Assembly (NCBI GenBank): GCA_009926295.1
Contig: RFPF01000093.1
Span: forward strand, 1-10,199
Direction: 5' to 3'
DNA: 10,199 bases
Source of the DNA: Planctomycetia bacterium
Lineage (GTDB): Bacteria > Planctomycetota > Planctomycetia > Pirellulales > UBA1268
Of this stretch, positions 7,335-10,199 are shown one piece after another. Every line of letters starts with the position of its first letter. The first letter of the stretch is position 1. The notes beneath the pieces are model-generated. The model was not told the origin of the DNA. It was given only the letters and a program-made list of their open reading frames with translations, and ran no database searches. A program made the translations under genes and the position numbers.

Positions 7335-8672
7335 ATGATCTCCACAGCTTCTCTCGACATCCGCGACCTCGTCACCGGCACCGGGGCCTTCGGTCCGGCC
7401 GATATCAGGAACCTGCTGGAAGCCCTGGGCTCGGAACCGACGGCCCATCGCGACCTGCGCGGCGCGGTGCAGGAGCTCGAGGGCGCAGGCGACCGCAGCC
7501 CGGCGTCCGCGGTGCGGCTGGGCGTGTGCCAGTATCTCCTCGGCCGCGCCCACGACGCGCTCGAGACGCTCAAGTCGGGCGACGGCGGCGCGCTCGCCCG
7601 TTTCTTTCAGGGCCGCGCCCACGCGGCCCTCGCGGCCGGCGATGCAACGCACGTCGAGCGTGCCTGCGAGGCGTACGAAGCCGCCCAGAAGGCTGGCTAC
7701 GATGCCACGGCCTGCGGTGTGGCGATCGCCGAGGTCCTGCGCGACGCGGGCCGCGGGGCGGACGCCGCGAAGGCTCTCGAGAAGCTTCCAAACCGTGACG
7801 GCTCGGCCGACTTCTGGGCGCTCCGGGGCGTCATGCTCGCCGACGACGGCGGCCCGCTGGGCGACACCGTCACGGCCCTCGAGAAGGCGCTCGCCCTCGA
7901 CGCGGGCAACCCCACGGCCCTGTTCGCCATGGGCGTGATCAACGACCGGCTGGGGAATGACGACGAGGCGAAGGGCTGCTACGAACGCTCGCTGAAACGC
8001 TACCCGGGCTCGGTCGGAGCCCTGTTGAATCTCGGCCTCCTCTACGAGGATGAAGACGACTACCCGGCGGCGCAGCGTTGCTACAAGCGGATCCTCGAGG
8101 CCTTTCCGGACCACCCGCGGGCCCGCCTGTTCCTCAAGGACTCTTCCGCCTCCGGCGACCTCAAACTCGACGAGCAGGAACTGCGGTCGCGGGATCGGAT
8201 CGAGCAGGTCATGGGCCTGCCGGTCACCGACTTCGAACTGTCGGTCCGCAGCCGAAACTGCCTGCAGAAGATGGGAATCATGACGCTCGGTGATCTGGCC
8301 CGCACCACCGAAGCCGAGCTCCTCGAGAGCAAGAACTTCGGGGAGACGAGCCTCGTCGAGATCAAGGAGATGCTCGCCAGCAAGGGCCTGTCGCTCGGCC
8401 AGATGGCGGCGCCAGTGGCTGCGGAGGAGGCCGTCGTGGAGGCGGTGGAGCCCTCGGCGGACGAACAGGAGATCTTCTCGCTGCCGATCTCCGAACTCAA
8501 CCTCTCTGTGAGGGCGAGGAAGTGCACGACGAAACTCGGCATCGCGACGATCGGCGAACTCGTCCGGCGCACCGGCGAGGATCTGATGGAGTGCAAGAAC
8601 TTCGGCGTCACCAGCCTCAACGAGGTCCGCGAGAGGCTCGCCGAGCGCGGCCTGAAACTCCGCGGCGATTGA
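7335..8672 (+). CDS. TPR protein with two RNA polymerase alpha C-terminal-like domains
   Basis: This is a 445-residue cytoplasmic protein. Residues about 50-275 are TPR-like helical pairs, clearest at 192-272 (ALFAMGVINDRLGNDDEAKGCYERSL, ALLNLGLLYEDEDDYPAAQRCYKRIL). Two copies of the alphaCTD fold follow, at about 289-357 and 375-445. Each has the S-V-R-x-R-x-C core and an N-F-G-x-T-S-L-x-E-(I/V) helix. Against E. coli alphaCTD, R265 is matched by R305 and R393, and G296, S299 and E302 are kept in both. N268 is kept only in the first copy (Lys in the second), and K298 is Thr in both. The minor-groove DNA-binding face thus looks partly intact. The ATG has GAGG 8 bases upstream and lies 30 bp after tRNA-Thr. 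It lacks the alpha N-terminal domain, so it is not rpoA. A transcription-associated role is inference; the fusion is, to my knowledge, uncharacterised. Confidence 0.92.
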   Translation: MISTASLDIRDLVTGTGAFGPADIRNLLEALGSEPTAHRDLRGAVQELEGAGDRSPASAVRLGVCQYLLGRAHDALETLKSGDGGALARFFQGRAHAALAAGDATHVERACEAYEAAQKAGYDATACGVAIAEVLRDAGRGADAAKALEKLPNRDGSADFWALRGVMLADDGGPLGDTVTALEKALALDAGNPTALFAMGVINDRLGNDDEAKGCYERSLKRYPGSVGALLNLGLLYEDEDDYPAAQRCYKRILEAFPDHPRARLFLKDSSASGDLKLDEQELRSRDRIEQVMGLPVTDFELSVRSRNCLQKMGIMTLGDLARTTEAELLESKNFGETSLVEIKEMLASKGLSLGQMAAPVAAEEAVVEAVEPSADEQEIFSLPISELNLSVRARKCTTKLGIATIGELVRRTGEDLMECKNFGVTSLNEVRERLAERGLKLRGD

Positions 8673-8724
8673 CGCGGCCGACCGCCGGCTCGGTGATCGC
8701 GGAAACTGCCGCAAAACAGGCCGA

Positions 8725-8760
8725 AATCCACCCTCATGGGTGGGTTCTTGTTTGCGTTTT
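8725..8760 (+). terminator. Rho-independent terminator after the TPR/alphaCTD gene
   Basis: Hairpin CCACCC-TCAT-GGGTGG (8728-8743) is extended at its base by one T-G and two A-T pairs. It is followed by TTCTTGTTTGCGTTTT. It starts 52 bp after the stop codon. A second, outer 10-bp perfect inverted repeat, GCCGCAAAAC (8708-8717) and GTTTTGCGGC (8756-8765), encloses it. Confidence 0.72.
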
Positions 8761-8835
8761 GCGGCCCTTCTGGATACCGTTGACATATCCCGAACGGCCG
8801 ATCGACCGGCTCGGATGCGCCTCAGGATGCCTCCA

Positions 8836-9945
8836 GTGACCGCGGCCAATCTGAAGGAAAAGCCCGTCCGCGACCTCGCCCGGCTGGCCAAGCAGCATGG
8901 GGTGGCCGGCTGGCATTCGATGCGGAAGGACCAGCTCATCAGGGCGTTGATCCGCAAGGCCAAGGCGCGGCGGCCCGCCGATCCCGCGCTCAGGCCCGCG
9001 TCTCCCAAGTCCGCAGCGGGAGAGGCGGCGGCCAAGGCCGTCCGCGATGCGGCAGTGGCCCGCCGGATCGACGAGGCCCGGACGCGGCTGCAGCGGGCGA
9101 AGAACCTCGCCACCCCGCCGGAGGGCGGTAAGCCTTCCCGCGCCGCCCGAGATCGCATGGTGGTGATGGTGCGTGGGCCGCATTGGCTGCACGCGTTCTG
9201 GGAGGTCACCCCGCGGAGCATCGCCCGCGCCGAAGCCGCACTCGGACCGGAATGGCACGCCGCCCGTCCCGTCCTCCGGCTGCTCCAGTTGGAAAACGGG
9301 CTGCAGGCCTCGCCCTCGGAGAGGGTGATTCGCACGATCCCCATCCACGGTGGCGTCAAAAACTGGTTCATCGACATCCGGGAGCCGATCCGCTGCCGTG
9401 TCGAGGTGGGCTACGCGACGGCCGGCGGGCGGTTCCACGGCCTCGCCCGCAGCAACGCCGTGACCACACCGGCCGGCCTCCAGGCCGACACCCTCGACGC
9501 CCACTGGGCCGACATCGCGGCCGACTGCGAAAAAATCTATGCGATGAGCGGCGGCTTCTCGCCAGAGAACAACAGCACCGAATTGCAGGAACTCTTCGAG
9601 GAACGGCTCCGGCGGCCCATGGGCCCCCCGGCGGCCCGGGCGGCGACTCAGGGGGACGGCGACGGCGAAGAGGATCGCGTCAGCGACTTCCAGCTGGAGG
9701 TCGATGCCGAGATGATCGTCTACGGCGCCACCCAGCCCGGCTCCTACGTGACCCTCCAGGGGGAGCCGGTGAAGGTGCAGCCCGACGGAACCTTCCGCGT
9801 GCGGGTCGATCTCCCCAACAAGCGGCAGGTGCTGCCGATCATCGCCAGCACCGCGGATGGTGTCGAGCGGCAGACCGTGGTGCTGGCGGTCGAACGAAAC
9901 ACCAAGTCGATGGAGCCGCTCAGTCGCGACTCCGGTGAGTTTTGA
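8836..9945 (+). CDS. DUF4912 protein with Rho-N/SAP-like N-terminus
   Basis: This protein has about 369 residues. Residues 5-40 (LKEKPVRDLARLAKQHGVAG, WHSMRKDQLIRALI) resemble the Rho N-terminal/SAP-like helical motif, which binds nucleic acid in other proteins. A basic, Ala/Arg-rich linker spans 41-105. DUF4912 lies at about 106-215, with VVMVRGPHWLHAFWEV, the NWFIDI strand, the RCRVEVGYA strand and the closing SNAV-TTP motif. Residues 285-355 form a beta-rich, Ig-like tail (VYGATQPGSYVTLQGEPVKV, then DGTFRVRVDLP). I prefer GTG 8836 because AGGA lies 8 bases upstream. ATG 8827 and ATG 8815 are in frame but lack a spaced Shine-Dalgarno, and starts near 8740 would lie inside the upstream terminator. 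The function of DUF4912 is unknown to me. The gene appears to be its own transcription unit, although TTGACA at 8780-8785 has no matching -10. Confidence 0.87.
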   Translation: MTAANLKEKPVRDLARLAKQHGVAGWHSMRKDQLIRALIRKAKARRPADPALRPASPKSAAGEAAAKAVRDAAVARRIDEARTRLQRAKNLATPPEGGKPSRAARDRMVVMVRGPHWLHAFWEVTPRSIARAEAALGPEWHAARPVLRLLQLENGLQASPSERVIRTIPIHGGVKNWFIDIREPIRCRVEVGYATAGGRFHGLARSNAVTTPAGLQADTLDAHWADIAADCEKIYAMSGGFSPENNSTELQELFEERLRRPMGPPAARAATQGDGDGEEDRVSDFQLEVDAEMIVYGATQPGSYVTLQGEPVKVQPDGTFRVRVDLPNKRQVLPIIASTADGVERQTVVLAVERNTKSMEPLSRDSGEF

Positions 9946-9947
9946 GC

Positions 9948-9970
9948 GGTCGCGGTGGACGGCCGCGATC
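9948..9970 (+). terminator. Hairpin just after the DUF4912 gene, possible weak terminator
   Basis: GGTCGCGG (9948-9955) pairs with CCGCGATC (9963-9970, one G-T pair) around a 7-base loop. It begins 3 bases after the stop codon. No T-run follows, so termination would need Rho, or the hairpin may only protect the mRNA 3' end. Confidence 0.3.
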
Positions 9971-10021
9971 CACGGAAGGGAGCGTGAGGCGATACGTTTT
10001 CTGCCATGTTCGTGCTGCGTC

Positions 10022-10074
10022 GAACCATGCCGGTGAGCTCTTAACGAGGCTCGTTGGGCGCCGATGAATGGTTC
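10022..10074. repeat. Nested small inverted repeats in the right-hand gene-free end
   Basis: GAACCAT (10022-10028) and ATGGTTC (10068-10074) enclose CGG/CCG (10031-10033, 10061-10063) and the 13-base palindrome AACGAG-G-CTCGTT (10043-10055). The rest of 9971-10199 holds no coding pattern I recognise. It may be an upstream region of a gene beyond the window, and the palindrome could be an operator. The support is weak. Confidence 0.3.
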
Positions 10075-10199
10075 CGGTCGCGTGTACAGCCGAAGGCTCC
10101 GGCTTCCGCCGGGCCGCTCGGATCACATGCCCCGGGCCCAAGGCACCCGCTCTTGTACTGAACGAGCTCTCCGCATTCCCCGGCGCCACGGCATCGAGG

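Noticed and set aside
8780..8785. Consensus -35 TTGACA upstream of the DUF4912 gene
   Set aside because: No plausible -10 lies 15-19 bases downstream, so it is not annotated as a promoter.
7185..9377. A 730-codon minus-strand open frame
   Set aside because: It runs antisense through tRNA-Thr, the TPR/alphaCTD gene and the DUF4912 gene; long stop-free antisense frames are expected at this GC content.

Overview
This is a high-GC bacterial window with dense coding on both strands. Two gene families point to a planctomycete: a TPR protein ending in two RNA-polymerase-alpha C-terminal-like domains, and a DUF4912 protein with a Rho-N/SAP-like head. A KDO-8-phosphate synthase implies a Gram-negative envelope with LPS. 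The assignment is by eye and family knowledge, not by database search.

Layout: (1) 1-4098, minus strand, transcribed right to left: rpmE (ribosomal protein L31), prfA (release factor 1), prmC (release-factor glutamine methyltransferase, disrupted here) and comEC (DNA-uptake channel, running off the left edge). A promoter candidate sits 50-85 bp upstream of rpmE. (2) 4223-6756, minus strand: kdsA followed by an envelope-targeted protein with a degenerate transglutaminase-like core. Their stop and start codons overlap as ATGA, which suggests translational coupling. (3) 6757-7230, a gene-free stretch holding a branched palindrome with a T-run, a 14-bp direct repeat and a good promoter candidate. 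(4) 7231-8672, plus strand: tRNA-Thr(CGT) and, only 30 bp later, the TPR/double-alphaCTD gene, probably on one primary transcript. A hairpin terminator follows. (5) 8836-9945, plus strand: the DUF4912 protein. (6) 9946-10199: no gene recognised, only small inverted repeats.

How the genes fit together: rpmE, prfA and prmC form a translation module. PrmC methylates the GGQ glutamine of the release factor encoded just upstream. In this copy prmC is broken by a 37-bp perfect inverted repeat in which about 27 native bases appear replaced by a reverse-complement copy of sequence 58 bp away. This is either a template-switch mutation or an assembly/amplification chimera. The right half pairs a tRNA gene with a protein that looks able to touch DNA through two alphaCTD-like domains and proteins through its TPRs. 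It is the best candidate for an uncharacterised regulatory system here.
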